Shown here: positions 25,661-36,140 of the stretch, one piece after another
Layout: each line of letters opens with the position of its first letter
How positions within the stretch are numbered: the first letter of the stretch is position 1
Assembly: GCF_020740795.1 (NCBI RefSeq)
Contig: NC_067299.1
Span: 5,936,001-6,000,000 of the forward strand
DNA: 64,000 nt
Direction: 5' to 3'
DNA from: Apus apus
Taxonomy: Eukaryota > Chordata > Aves > Apodiformes > Apodidae
The notes under the pieces: generated by a model
Told to the model about the DNA's origin: nothing
The model's input: the letters and a program-made list of their open reading frames with translations, nothing else
Database searches by the model: none
Program-made: the position numbers and the translations under genes

Positions 25661-28600
25661 AGCCAGGGCAGCGGGATCTCCAGGATCTCCTGTGCATCCT
25701 ATGAAGGGCCAGGGTGGCAGAAAGGACCAGCCCCTGGTGACACTGTAAGTAGTGATGTTGCAGCTGGGGCTGGCTCAAGATGTGGATCATTTGGTTAATG
25801 AAGGGCTCAGGCCTCCTTGCCTTTTTAACCAGGTTTTTTAAATGGGTAATTTATTCAGGAGCTGGAGCAGAGCGTGGGCTCCTCTCGCCTGCTCCCCAAG
25901 TGAGTGCCACAATATGTCACAGCAATTAGCACCTGGTGGACATGGTCACTGTCACCAGCCCCACAACAGGGCCTCAGCTGGTCCCCAGGCTCTGCAGCTG
26001 TGGAAACCACAGCAGTGGGTGGGGAACATCCCTGAGCATCCCCAGCTAACTAACCCTGGTTAGTTAGTGGTGTGGTTGGGTGCCAGGTTTGACGACCTGG
26101 GCCTGCTGCCACCCTGCAATAACGCAGCTTTGGGGACCAGGTTCTTCCACTCACACCGAGAATAGGAACTTTAATTGTCTTTGTTTGCCTTGCAGAGAAG
26201 AAACCACCGTGTGATGGATGTGAGCAGCAGCCACCACCCAGCCCGTGGGAGCCTGTGCTCATGCTCGTTGCAGCTGCTGGAGGTAAAAAAGCTGGGAAAT
26301 CAGTCTGTGCTGAGGCAGGAGTGAAGTCAAGTATGTGTGCCCTCTAATGAATTACAAGTATCTCTGCACAGAGGAGCTGCCACCCCCTCATGACTGGGTA
26401 AAAACCTCAGGCTGGCACCCTCCAAATGTTGAGCCTGCTGTTGTTGGTCATGTCTTATGGTATTTAAAGTAATTGAGTGCAGAATGGTATACAGGGGCTG
26501 GTTGTGGTTTGGTTTTTTTTTAAAATTTTCTTTCTGGGTGGGGTAGCATAATAGTCAGGGTTTTGGTGCTCTCTGGGTGGCGTCCAGGGATCAGTACCCT
26601 GCGGAACAAATGAGCTTTTAAACCCCTCTATTTTATTATTCTTTATTAATAATGAGAAGGTCCTTGTAAATAGCCATGAAAGGAAGTGCTTAAGCTCATA
26701 ATTAATAAATGCTGGCCCGGGTTCTGCTGCCGAGCTGCAGGCACCAGCTGCCTGGTGGGGGACACAGAGCTCTGCTGCTGCAGTGGAGGGTGCCAGGGTC
26801 TGTGCTAGAGGGGAAACATTATCCCCAGGAGAGCTAGGACAGCCACCCCTACACTCTGTCCTGTGAGTGACACCCCAGCACAGGGTCAGGCTTCAGTGCC
26901 CCCTCTGGCTCTTGAACCCACTGCCTTGGCGCAGCCAGAACTGGTTACAACAGGAGAGAACAGAAGTAAATCACATTTATATCCCTTGCTTTCTTTATCA
27001 GGGCCACTAATTTGACAGAGAAGGGAAAGTTTTGCTTATTTTACAACTCAGATTTTTGGCTGCAATTTTATTTCAGTAGCTGGGAGGCAAACATGGAATC
27101 GAATTTTTATTCCGGTCTCGGTATAAAAATTTACATTTTGACACAGATCTCCTGCCCCATCCCCCCCACGTTTTAGTGCAGCTCTAGCAGGGCCCCAGGC
27201 TTTCCATATAACACATAACCCAACATCCATAATACACTCATAATTCACTAATGTTTGCTGAATGACAGGGTTAAGTGGCTGCTATTCCCGGCCTCCCACC
27301 ACACTAATGTACTCCAGACCTGCGCTCCTTTTCTTCTGGATTGCAGTCAAATTGTTTCCTGCAGCCCTGAGTGTGGCAGCTCCTTCCACCCCGAATAAAC
27401 CCTACTTCCGAAATGATTTTCGTTTGTTTTGCTAATATAATTTTTCCCCTTGGTGCTCCACTAATCATCAATCCCATTAAGGGCTTGCTGTGTTGACTGC
27501 CTTCCAGGGAGGAGCCCGTCCCGTGTCCCGCTGTGCGCTGACCTTCACTGCCACAATCCTGACGGAGCTCCTGGTGCTGCCCATCCCTTAGGACCTGGAG
27601 GTGATGACCATGTGGGGCTGAACCATCTCCTCCATCCCAGTCCAAACCTGCATCCTGAGCTCCCGGCTGTGCCCCCCCACCTACAGGGACTGGTGCTGTT
27701 CTGGGCAAAACAAGGTAACTATTGAAGAGAAAAAGGAGGCTGGGGGTGGAGGGAGTTGGCTCTGTTCTACCTGAAGTGCCAAAGTGGAATATCTGAGCTA
27801 TAGAGAAGGGTGAGGAGCCAGACAACGTGTGGCTCCTGATGAAAAAAATAATCAGCAAGCATGTGTGCAGGGCCCAGGAATTTTGCTACTGGGCTTGGGA
27901 ACACGTTGGCAACCACTGCCCATTCTGGGGACGGAGTTAGTGCCCACCTCTAGTCATGGGGCCTGAATCAACCCCCTGCTGGGGAGCCTGAGGCTGCCTT
28001 CCTTCCCTCCTGGGTGAGGTTTTGTTGTGTTTGTTTTTTAATTGGCTGAGTCCAGCTTTCCCAGCAAATACAAATACAAATGGGATAGAGGAGGGGAAAC
28101 CCTCCTGTCCTTCATCTGGTGTCTTGCCAGTGGGCACAGCCTAAAACCAGGTCTGTAGTACAATGCAATGCCAACCAGCTGGACTCTGCCTTCCCCAGAG
28201 GGACATCAAGGACAATGCAGGTATGGTTTCCAACCCCCCCTTGGCCCCCAAGTATCTCTGTAAGACACACTGAGATTGACAAACCGATACAGCCAAGATA
28301 GGCATATTTCTGAGGCACAGAGTGAAGCTCTTCCCCTCTGTCAGGGCTTGCAGAGCACCCCTGGGATGTGTGTGAGGAACGAGGGGCTGGGTGAGAGCCA
28401 TTAATGATGGTGACACCCATCACTGGTGTCCCCTACCTGATGTCTCCTGTGCTGGGTTATTTTTAAGATGATGTGATGTTGGCAGTGTGGGCAGCAGAGG
28501 TTCAGCAATGCTGGTACATCCCCCTGACTTTGGACCATCTCCAGGGAAAGTGACAGTCCCTGGGGCAGGGATGTGGTGCCAGTGAGGTGCTAAGTGTACC

Positions 28601-28719
28601 ACAGCTGAAGGGACCTGATTCAGGGCACTGCACAGGAGGTGATGATGGATGGGGCTGCACATTGGCTTCCCACCCCAGGAATGACCATCTCACCCCCTCC
28701 CCAAATGAAAGGGACTCCA
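25661..28719. other. Intergenic between CR1 and the MSI2 3' end
   Basis: No gene recognised. AT-rich, low-CpG blocks at about 26610-26720 and 26940-27290 could be conserved non-coding elements. A perfect 10-bp inverted repeat with a 2-bp spacer lies at 26046-26067. A short stretch at 27725-27790 vaguely resembles the CR1 'aaaaggaggctg' region but is too weak to call. Confidence 0.5.
26046..26067. repeat. Short perfect inverted repeat
   Basis: CTAACTAACC and GGTTAGTTAG are separated by CT. They form a compact potential hairpin or a dyad binding site. Confidence 0.9.
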
Positions 28720-28737
28720 CAGATCTGTTCAAAACAG

Positions 28738-28743
28738 TTTATT
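28738..28743 (-). terminator. Distal poly(A) signal of MSI2 (AATAAA)
   Basis: On the minus strand the sequence reads aatacAATAAActgtttt. It is followed within 20-50 nt by T/G-containing sequence (tctgtggag, then catttgggg), as expected of a cleavage and polyadenylation site. The AT-rich UTR character ends here and ordinary mixed sequence begins. Another AATAAA at 28813-28818 could serve as an alternative. I infer cleavage around 28710-28728. Confidence 0.6.
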
Positions 28744-28931
28744 GTATTTTTTCGTCAGACAAACACATTGATTTCTGGACCACAGTAGAGGATGGAAACC
28801 TTTCACAAACTTATTTATTTGAAAATACAAATATAAAATTATACTTTCCACATCTGTGATGTGAGAGACCCCCATCCACATAGTATTTTACAACAGGGCT
28901 TTAGAAAGCCATACACAGAGACCTGAAAGAT

Positions 28932-28971
28932 GCTTGATATATATAGATACATATATATATGTATATATATA
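28932..28971. repeat. TA-rich simple repeat in the MSI2 3' UTR
   Basis: Alternating TA/CA-type sequence ('tagatacatatatatatg', then 'tatatatat') lies about 200 nt from the distal poly(A) signal. In the RNA it is self-complementary and could fold. Confidence 0.9.
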
Positions 28972-30155
28972 AAAAAAAAGTCACTACCAAAGTTCTCATC
29001 AGTTCATACTAAAGTATAAAAGGAAGGGCTAGGCCTGCCACTGTGCCATAGTTTATTTTAGGTACATTTATGACCACCTGAAATGCTTAGACTTGCATCC
29101 TAGTACTGATGGAGTTCAGACCTGCTACAACAGAGAATGATGGGGATTTGCTACGGGACACAGGAGCCCAGGGGTGGTGTCAGGGGTTGGGACAGCAGAG
29201 CCAGCCGGGGCCTCCCCTGCCGGGACACGGAGCTCAGGCCAGCGCAGCCGGGCTGGTCGGGAGCCCAGAACCAAGCACGAGGATTTGGACTTTCTCAAAC
29301 TACTTTTTTCCTTTTTTTTTTTTTTTAATTTATTTTCTTTTTTTTTCTTTTTTCTTTTTTTTTGGTAATTTTTCTTACAGTATGAAAGTATTGCTTATCT
29401 TACAGAACCTCCTCACGTAGTGTTCGCACACGGCAACGGGTTTGACTTGGATTCTGTCTGGAGGAAACTCTACAGTGTCTGTGCACAGGCCGGGATCTGC
29501 CGGCGTCTTCCACGTCCTGTCTCTTCACCTTACACTAACTTCAGGTTTTTTTGTTGTGTTTTTAAATTTTTTTTCCTCTTTTGAACTATCACTTCGCTTT
29601 AAAAAACCAAACCAAACCACTTAAAAAAAAAAAACAAATCCAGAAAATTCCACCCAAGAGACATTTCCATAGCAAAAAGACAGCTATGAGTTAGTGTTTT
29701 TTTGTTTTGTTTGGTTTTTTTTGTGTGTGTTTTTTATTTTTTTGTAAACAGTTTCATATGCAATATCATACATAACCATGGCTGGCCTTCAGTAAAAATG
29801 TAGTAAACTATATTGCTTTATTATTGATTATGTTGCATTGAGTGAATGGCAGAAACGAAACAAGAAGGTAAGTGTGGCTGGAGTCACTAGCCCTCATTCA
29901 CACTATGGATGAAAACAGCATCCTCTGCTTCAGAGAAGGGAAGAAAAGAAATCTGAACACCTTTCAGGTCGTTATTACCAACAATAACCCAATGGTTTAA
30001 CTAGCCTAGCAAGATGTGTGACATTCACCAGCAGGATGCTGCTGTACAATGGAAAACAAAACGAAACTGACAGCAAAGAGAGCCATGCTACCTTAAAGTC
30101 CAAGCTACAAATTCAACTTAAAATGAACATTTATGAAGTATAAGAAACAAACGAG

Positions 30156-30175
30156 AAAAAAAAAAAAAAAAAAAA
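30156..30175. repeat. A20 homopolymer (U20 in the MSI2 transcript)
   Basis: Twenty consecutive A residues on the plus strand, transcribed as a U20 tract in the MSI2 3' UTR. Confidence 0.97.
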
Positions 30176-30380
30176 GGACAGATCAGGCTTCGTTTTAATC
30201 AAGCCAATCCCAAGTGACTTTTTGATTTGGAAGCAGGGAGGGTACCCCAGCTCCTGTGGCTGGCTAAGGCTCCTCTCAAAAGGCCATGGGTGCCCATTCC
30301 ACACAACGCGATGGGAATCTCACTCTTTTTTGGTCACTCCGGGGGTAACGGGTCCGTATGAGATACTTGGATAGAAAAAG

Positions 30381-30533
30381 GCAGAAAGCTGCCCAGGACA
30401 GTGGTGGAGTCACCATCCTTGGAGGTATTTAAGAGTCCTATAGATGTAGGGATGTGGTTTAGTTAGAACTTGGTGGTTGGACTCGGTGATCTTTAAGGTC
30501 TTTTCCGACCAAGGTGATTCAGTGAGTCTGTAA
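30381..30533 (+). mobile_element. CR1 fragment inside the MSI2 3' UTR, antisense
   Basis: A CR1 3' fragment in plus orientation, opposite to MSI2. It shows 'gctgcccaggacagtggtggagtcacc', 'ccttggaggtatttaagag', 'ttggactcggtgatcttt' and 'aaggtcttttccgacc', then a degenerate tail. It sits within the otherwise AT-rich terminal exon, so it should be transcribed as antisense CR1 sequence in full-length MSI2 mRNA. The divergence suggests an old insertion. Confidence 0.88.
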
Positions 30534-32786
30534 CATCCCTTGGGAGGATCCTTCACTGTGCTTGACTAAAACAAAGGTGGAGCTGAACCTTTGGGCTGAA
30601 AAATTTACAAAAAACCCCCCAAAAAAGGCAAAAAACCAAACCCAAACCCTTTGAAATGGATTTCTAGATGAGCGGGGGGGGGACTAACGTGAACCTTAGT
30701 CTAGGTAGCCACATCAAAACATATCAGATTCCACGACATTTGTGCTATGGGCCACTGGGACTTCTCGAAAGGTATATAAACATCTAAAACATATTCACAC
30801 AGATTTAGCAATTTCTTCTGAGCATTCTTAAAAAAATATTTTTTTCTCTTAGTAAAATCGTTTTAATATCCCGTGCCTCCCTCTTTTAAAAAATAAATTA
30901 AAAAAATCCAGTTTTGCATATCTAGCATTAGCATTTAAGGTAGTATGGCACATCCCCTTTCCAAAGTCAAAGGTGGGGATCTACAAATGCCTTAGGAGTT
31001 TGCCAGCATTTTTAACATTGTGAGACCTTTGGTTAGTTGAAACCACATCAGATCAGCAAAAGAAAAAAATAAAATAAGAGAGAAAAAAACAAAGAAAAGA
31101 GGAAAGAAGAAGAAGAAGGAAAAAAAGGACAATCTTCCCAAAATTATTAGCATTTTGTTTTCTTAAATAAGAGAAAGTTCTATCCTTACTGGTCCTAAAT
31201 CTGAATAACTACATCTAAATTTTTAACCTTAATTACGATACATCTACCAATATGTACTAGAAGAAGAAGAAGAGAGAGGAGGGGAGGGGGGCAGTCACTA
31301 CACTAGCATCAGGACAGCACTCTTACAAGATAGCCATTTTATACACTATTAACATACAACAATGATCAACAAAGAATATTCTATGAGGTGACAGGGAATG
31401 GAGAGGAAAACCAACTGGTAGTACAGTACATCATCAACATTGACAAAATAGCAATAAAAAATTCCCTGACCGTACATTGAATTTCAGGGAATTTGGTTTG
31501 TTGGTGTTTTATGTTTTGTTTTTTTTTCTTCTTTTTTTTTTTTTCCATTTTTTAAATAATTGTTTTCTTGATTTTTTTTTTATTACTTGATCAAGTCTCA
31601 ATATTTAAAAAGCATCCAGCATTTTGCTTAAACCTGGTTGTTCTGAAATAAGAAAAAAACCTAAAATATTACATAAAAAGCATGATTCTTTTTTTATATT
31701 CTTTTCTTAAAAACAAGAAAAAACAAGGTTTTCTCCTTTCAGTTAGCAGTAATGGTGCCTTGTTTTTTTGTTAAAGATGCCTTGCTCTACCTTGTCTATT
31801 GAATGTCTACATTAGTCTACTTGTTAGTAAAATTTACAAAAATAGGAGTGCAGCAGCTCTTTTTTTTAACAAATGTCGCATTCAGTGTCTTATACTGGCT
31901 GTACCTAAAGTACCAAATTTATAAACGTAACAATTTAAAAAAATATTAATAAAACTTGTCAATATTACGTTAAAAAAAGAAGAAATATATTCCACACTAC
32001 AGTATGTTCTTAATGCCACCTACCATGTTGTACTTCTAGGTTGCTGTTGCAGGCCTATTTACCAATATTAAAAAAATTAAATTAAAAAATATCCTTCATA
32101 AGTTTCCTCCCCCAACAGAGGACCATATATATAACAGCCAAATATTAAACATGTGCAAATAGGAAACTGTCAGTTTTTCCCCTACCAGTCACAGTGCAAT
32201 GATGTTTTATACTTTATTTTTATTTTTTTAAAATTCTGTTTACAACTACAATAAATTAAAATCTTCCGTTGCTTCTAGGGTGAAACTTGTAGCACTGAGG
32301 TATTCCCAAAAAAAACAAACAACCAAACCAAAGAACCAAAAAAATCAAACAACAACAAAAAAAGAAGAAACCGAAACCAAAGAAACAACAAAAAAAAAGA
32401 GAAGAAACTCAAACCAAAGTTGCATTCCTAATTTGTTAATGAAAAAAGTAACGGATAAAAAAAGGTAAGGATGGGAGTGGTGGAGCATCCCTGCCTGCTG
32501 CAGGAGAGGGAGCTCACTCGCCTCCACCAGCCACGCAGGGAGCCCAGGGCCACTGAAATGACTGGACAAGTTGATCTAGTTTAAAAACAACTAAAAAAAG
32601 AAAAAAAAGAAAAAAAAAAAAGTGTGCTTTGAACCGTAAATGCGTTAAATAGGAAAAATCGTAGCTTCTTTTTCAGTCGTGGGAAAAAAAGCAGGTGTTA
32701 AATTAAAAACAAAAAAACCAAACTAACCAAAAAAATAACCAAAACAACAAAACAATCCCACTAACCTGTTCCTTTGTAAGCTGTGC

Positions 32787-32895
32787 ACGTCTGACGGGGC
32801 AGGAGCTGGTCCGACGGGACGGTTTTCCCGGCGCACGGAACCGCCCGGCACCCGCGTCGCCCCGCGCCCGCTGCCCCGGCAGTTGGTCACCGAGT
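32787..32895. other. CpG-rich islet in the MSI2 3' UTR
   Basis: A segment of about 110 bp with about 17 CpG dinucleotides and very high GC is embedded in AT-rich UTR. On the plus strand it is flanked to the left by A-rich sequence (about 32580-32755) and to the right by T-rich sequence (about 32908-32970). In the transcript the A-rich and U-rich flanks could pair and present the GC-rich part as a structured tip. No coding sequence or known element was recognised. Confidence 0.7.
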
Positions 32896-33055
32896 CCAGA
32901 ACTTGCCCTTTTTAATTTTTTTTTCTTTTTTCCTCTTTTTTCCTTTTTTTTTTTTCTTTTTTTTTCCCCTAGAGAAACTGCCTTAGGCTGACTCCATCAC
33001 AAAAATAGGTTTGTATTTCTCTTTCTTAATAGTTTATATGTAGTTAATGGAATTG

Positions 33056-33063
33056 TATTTACA
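33056..33063 (-). promoter_or_regulatory. Pumilio-response-type motif UGUAAAUA
   Basis: The minus strand reads TGTAAATA, a second match to UGUANAUA. It lies just downstream of the tandem AATAAA at 33073-33082. It would be retained only in transcripts that read through that proximal site, or it would sit at the cleavage region itself. Confidence 0.35.
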
Positions 33064-33072
33064 GTTCTGTTT

Positions 33073-33082
33073 TTTATTTATT
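33073..33082 (-). terminator. Proximal tandem poly(A) signal (AATAAATAAA)
   Basis: Two overlapping AATAAA hexamers occur on the minus strand about 0.8 kb into the terminal exon. A Pumilio-type motif follows 10 nt further on. Use of this site would give an MSI2 mRNA with a short 3' UTR lacking the CpG islet, the CR1 fragment and some 4.3 kb of UTR. Hexamers are common by chance in AT-rich sequence, so confidence is modest. Confidence 0.35.
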
Positions 33083-33656
33083 ATTTTCTCAGAATTCACG
33101 ATTTCAAAAAAACCCCTTCTCTCGCCTCTTTCAACAACAACAAAAAAAAGCACTTATAGAAAAAGGACGCACAAAAAGTTTGTAGTCCTTGCCTTATTGC
33201 CGAAAATAGATAGAATTAGGTTAACGAAGACGCCACAAATGAAAAGAAGGGCTAGAGAACCTGCTGCTCCCCCATGCCCCCCCCGTGCCCTGCCAGGCCA
33301 CCCCAAACCCTGCCCGCCACTGGCTCTGCTCCCCATGGCCACCTGTGGTGGTGGTGGCAGAGCTGGCACCAGCGGCTGACACTCCTGTCACCATCTCAGC
33401 ATCCTTTAAGCAACAACGACTACGTAAAACAGAAGGGAAGAAGGAAGGGAGGTGGGAAAGAAAAACGAAAGAAACCCCTTAATATAAACAGTTACACTAT
33501 GGTTAAGCTCTTGCTAGATACACAAAGAATTCAAACTACGTGGCTACGAGACTATGTCAAAATGCTACCAAAAAAAAAATGTGGTTTGGAGAGGTTTAAA
33601 AAGGAGGGAGGGGGGGGGAACCCATCAAGAAAATAAAACGAACAAGAAATGGGTTT

Positions 33657-33664
33657 TATATACA
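33657..33664 (-). promoter_or_regulatory. Pumilio-response-type motif UGUAUAUA
   Basis: The minus strand reads TGTATATA, matching the Pumilio consensus UGUANAUA, about 200 nt into the terminal exon. Pumilio proteins bind such sites to repress translation or promote decay. The motif is short and could occur by chance in AT-rich sequence. Confidence 0.35.
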
Positions 33665-33866
33665 TACTTTTAAAAGCTGTTGTTTTTATAGTACAGCAGA
33701 TTCATGAGATGATGAGAGAGATTTTAACAACCTAAGTCCGTCGAGTGCCACCTCCAGTTTGTTTGCGTTAGCGGTGATGATGCAGTGCTCAAAGTCTGAT
33801 GAGATCACCCAAATGTGGGCCTGCTCAGAAACTTCGCCCCGTCTTGCCCGGACATCCAGAGAGACT

Positions 33867-36062
33867 CTATGGGAGGAGAAGGCAGACACAGGACAGGGAG
33901 CAGTGAGGACTCCTCCAGAGCAACCGGGATGTTCAACAACCCCCCCAGGCTTTGTAAAGGCTTCGCCACATCGAAGCGTGCTCCGGTCCACACCAAGGGT
34001 GGATCGGAGCAACAGGCAGTGGCATTCCTGGCACTGGCAGAGGGTATTCCGTGTATTTACTACTCTTTTCCCAGCTCCATCCCATGGATGGGAGCTGGCC
34101 AGACCAGGCCAGACTTCAGCCCCAGGCTGGGCTTAGCTCTGTGCTGGTCTGCTCTAGGAACAATAAAATGAGACGGTATATGAGAAGGACAAAAACTGCT
34201 CCTCAGGCACCTGTTATGCCAGGAATCTACAAGGCTTTGGTGAAATGTTTCTTTTCTTTTTTTTAAAGGTAGGACTGAAGTACTGGAAAGCTAACAACTT
34301 CTACAGGGGGAGGCTGCAGAGCTGGGGATTTATTTATAATGGAGCCTTCAGCTGCTCACGCTCTGCTCCTACCGTGCTTAACGCTGAGATGGAAACAAAT
34401 CCCAGGGGCTGGTCCTGCAGGTGGCCACTCGCAGGGCTGCCTGTGCTGAGGAATGAGCCCTGGTCACACATTCTTGGGGGGGTGACCTCCAAAAGCTATT
34501 CCCAAAGTAGGGGTTCCTGGGTGAGGTCCTGGTGGCACCCCCAGTGCTGCGGGCACGGCTCTGTCAAGTTCATCCTCTGTGGCCACATCCTGCTGCGGGC
34601 AGAGGCCTCGGCAGGAGCTGCCGCAGATAAAAACTTCAAACTCAGTGGTCCTTGAGGAATTCGTAATAAGGCTCATTTCTTCCTCTCAAAATCTATTTTA
34701 ATTAGTAACGAGCAACATTAAAAGCACTTTGTTTTTAAGTCATTAATGGTTTGAGTCTTAAGACTGGCCAGTAAATGATGGTTACGGCTTGATGTGTTGC
34801 GGTGTTAAATGACTGGGATACATTAATCTTCTGAGCACTGCCCCCATCTCAGCATCATCAGGGTGAAGGATGATGCTGTGCCTGGGTCTCCCGCCAGCAC
34901 CAAGTACCACCTCGCTGCTTCTGAGGCTGGCAGCCCAGCAATATATCCGTGCTCTTACACTGATATGTGCCAATAATAACTGGGATTAAAGCAAGAGTGC
35001 TCGTGGCACTTTTTTCTTTCCCATAAAAAAATACTACCTGGTGGAGCAAATCAATTGATGGAACAATTTCAGGTAATCTTGGGTGTACGCGGGTAGATGA
35101 AGTAAATACAAACCCCCTTTATCCACTAATATTTAGGTATTAATCTATTTTTATATAATTTAAAGGCTCCAAAGGTTTTTCACAGTTCCCAGCCCCTTGA
35201 CTAACTGCAATTTTGATTTCACACACCAATTTTGAACATAAGTGACATTGATCAGGTGGTGCTGGGCAAAAGGCAGAGAAATAAAATCCGTCACATCCAT
35301 TACATTTGTCTGGGTGGCTTAGGAGCTCTCAAGGTAAAGCTCTGCCATTTCATGGGGTTAACTTCTGCTTCTCATTGACTGACTTTTCTAATCTACTCTA
35401 TTCTCGGTGTAAGAATATTTGTTTGCAAAGATGAATATGCCAAAGGCCAAAAAAATAATAATAATAAAAAAATTAAACATTTAATTAACTTGAGCTTAGT
35501 TCAAAGGGTAGGAAACTGGCAGCGATCCAAGGATGCATTACTCAGGTAATGTCGTTAATTTAATTTGCTTAGGTTTAATTTTTTTTTAATCTTGATAATT
35601 GCTCTATGGTTACTAGTTACAGTGTTATCTTTTAGCTGTAATATTTGGTGCAGCACTTAATTAAGAATGATGGTTTCGCTGCAATAAAGCAGTGGGGCTC
35701 ATCTATTTTTAGACCAGTGCCTTGGTAGTGGATCTCTGATCCCACTGGGATGCCGTCAGCTGGCACGCCATCATTTCCCCACAGGTTTCTGGGATCACTG
35801 GGTGTTCTGCAAGGTTTTTGGCTCTCCAAATTACAGTCGTGTCATGAATACACAAACGTGATTTTATTTTTTTTAGGGGCCAGCTCCTGATCTGTCTTCC
35901 AGTTTCCAACCCATGAGATTGATTTGAATAACGTAAAATCACAGAAAGGAATGATTAAAGGCCAAGGAAAGACGAAATGAAGATTAAAAATTGTTCACGT
36001 AAAAGTAACTAGAGGGGAGATGGTAGTTTAGCACAAAGTACAAATGGTATATACTGCAATAC
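33867..36062 (-). other. Probable intron within the MSI2 3' UTR
   Basis: The left end has an excellent acceptor (33867-33868) and the right end a moderate donor (36061-36062). Around 33870-34660 the sequence is of mixed composition, with C/T-rich and G-rich parts. From about 34660 to 36000 it is AT-rich with many ATTA/TAAT cores and could include conserved non-coding sequence. No repeats or RNA genes were recognised. If the donor is not used, this stretch is UTR instead. Confidence 0.55.
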
Positions 36063-36098
36063 CTCCAAGTGAGATGGCAACCAACCATGTGTAACGTT
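36063..36098 (-). other. MSI2: MSI2 3' UTR, first part (stop-codon exon)
   Basis: These 36 nt follow the TGA and end at a candidate donor, GGAG|GTATTG. If spliced there, the junction is closer to the stop than the usual 50-55-nt threshold for nonsense-mediated decay, so the mRNA would be stable. If the donor is not used, the UTR would simply continue leftward and reach about 7.4 kb. The donor is only moderate (GAG|GTATTG). The call leans on the excellent acceptor at 33867 and on the change in base composition there. Confidence 0.6.
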
Positions 36099-36140
36099 TC
36101 AATGGTATCCATTTGTAAAAGCCGTTGCAATCAAAGGTCC
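36099..36140 (-). CDS. MSI2: MSI2 last coding exon (GPLIATAFTNGYH, stop)
   Basis: This exon carries 13 codons, GPLIATAFTNGYH, followed by TGA. It is the extreme C-terminus of Musashi-2. The acceptor reads caattgtacaattttag|GGACC, and the phase matches the GCC|GTAAGT donor of the preceding exon. The exon continues as 3' UTR beyond the stop. A plausible donor, CTTGGAG|GTATTG, occurs 36 nt after the stop at 36063, which would make the whole exon 78 nt. The preceding intron (36141-37955) is 1815 nt. Confidence 0.95.
   Translation of the reverse strand, partial: GPLIATAFTNGYH

Larger units (their letters stand above)
28720..33866 (-). other. MSI2: MSI2 terminal 3' UTR exon
   Basis: This is a non-coding terminal exon of about 5.1 kb. 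Its acceptor, at 33867-33868, has a long pyrimidine tract reading ccttctcctcccatag. The exon is AT-rich with long runs of A and T and no meaningful reading frame on the sense strand. It ends near an AATAAA at 28738-28743. Sense-strand elements include two Pumilio-type motifs, a tandem proximal AATAAA, many AUUUA-type stretches and (TA)n-like sequence close to the end. Two items break the AT-rich pattern: an antisense CR1 fragment at about 30381-30533 and a CpG-rich islet at 32787-32895. Musashi-2 mRNAs are known for a multi-kilobase 3' UTR, which agrees with the length. The cleavage site was estimated, not observed. Confidence 0.75.

Noticed and set aside
27725-27790. Possible further CR1 fragment ('agaaaaaggaggctggggg')
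   Set aside because: Only a short purine-rich match without the following CR1 blocks or 3' tail, so it is probably coincidence.
33686-34012. Minus-strand frame of 108 codons at the start of the MSI2 terminal exon
   Set aside because: It crosses the probable splice acceptor at 33867 and mixes intron with UTR. It matches no known protein.
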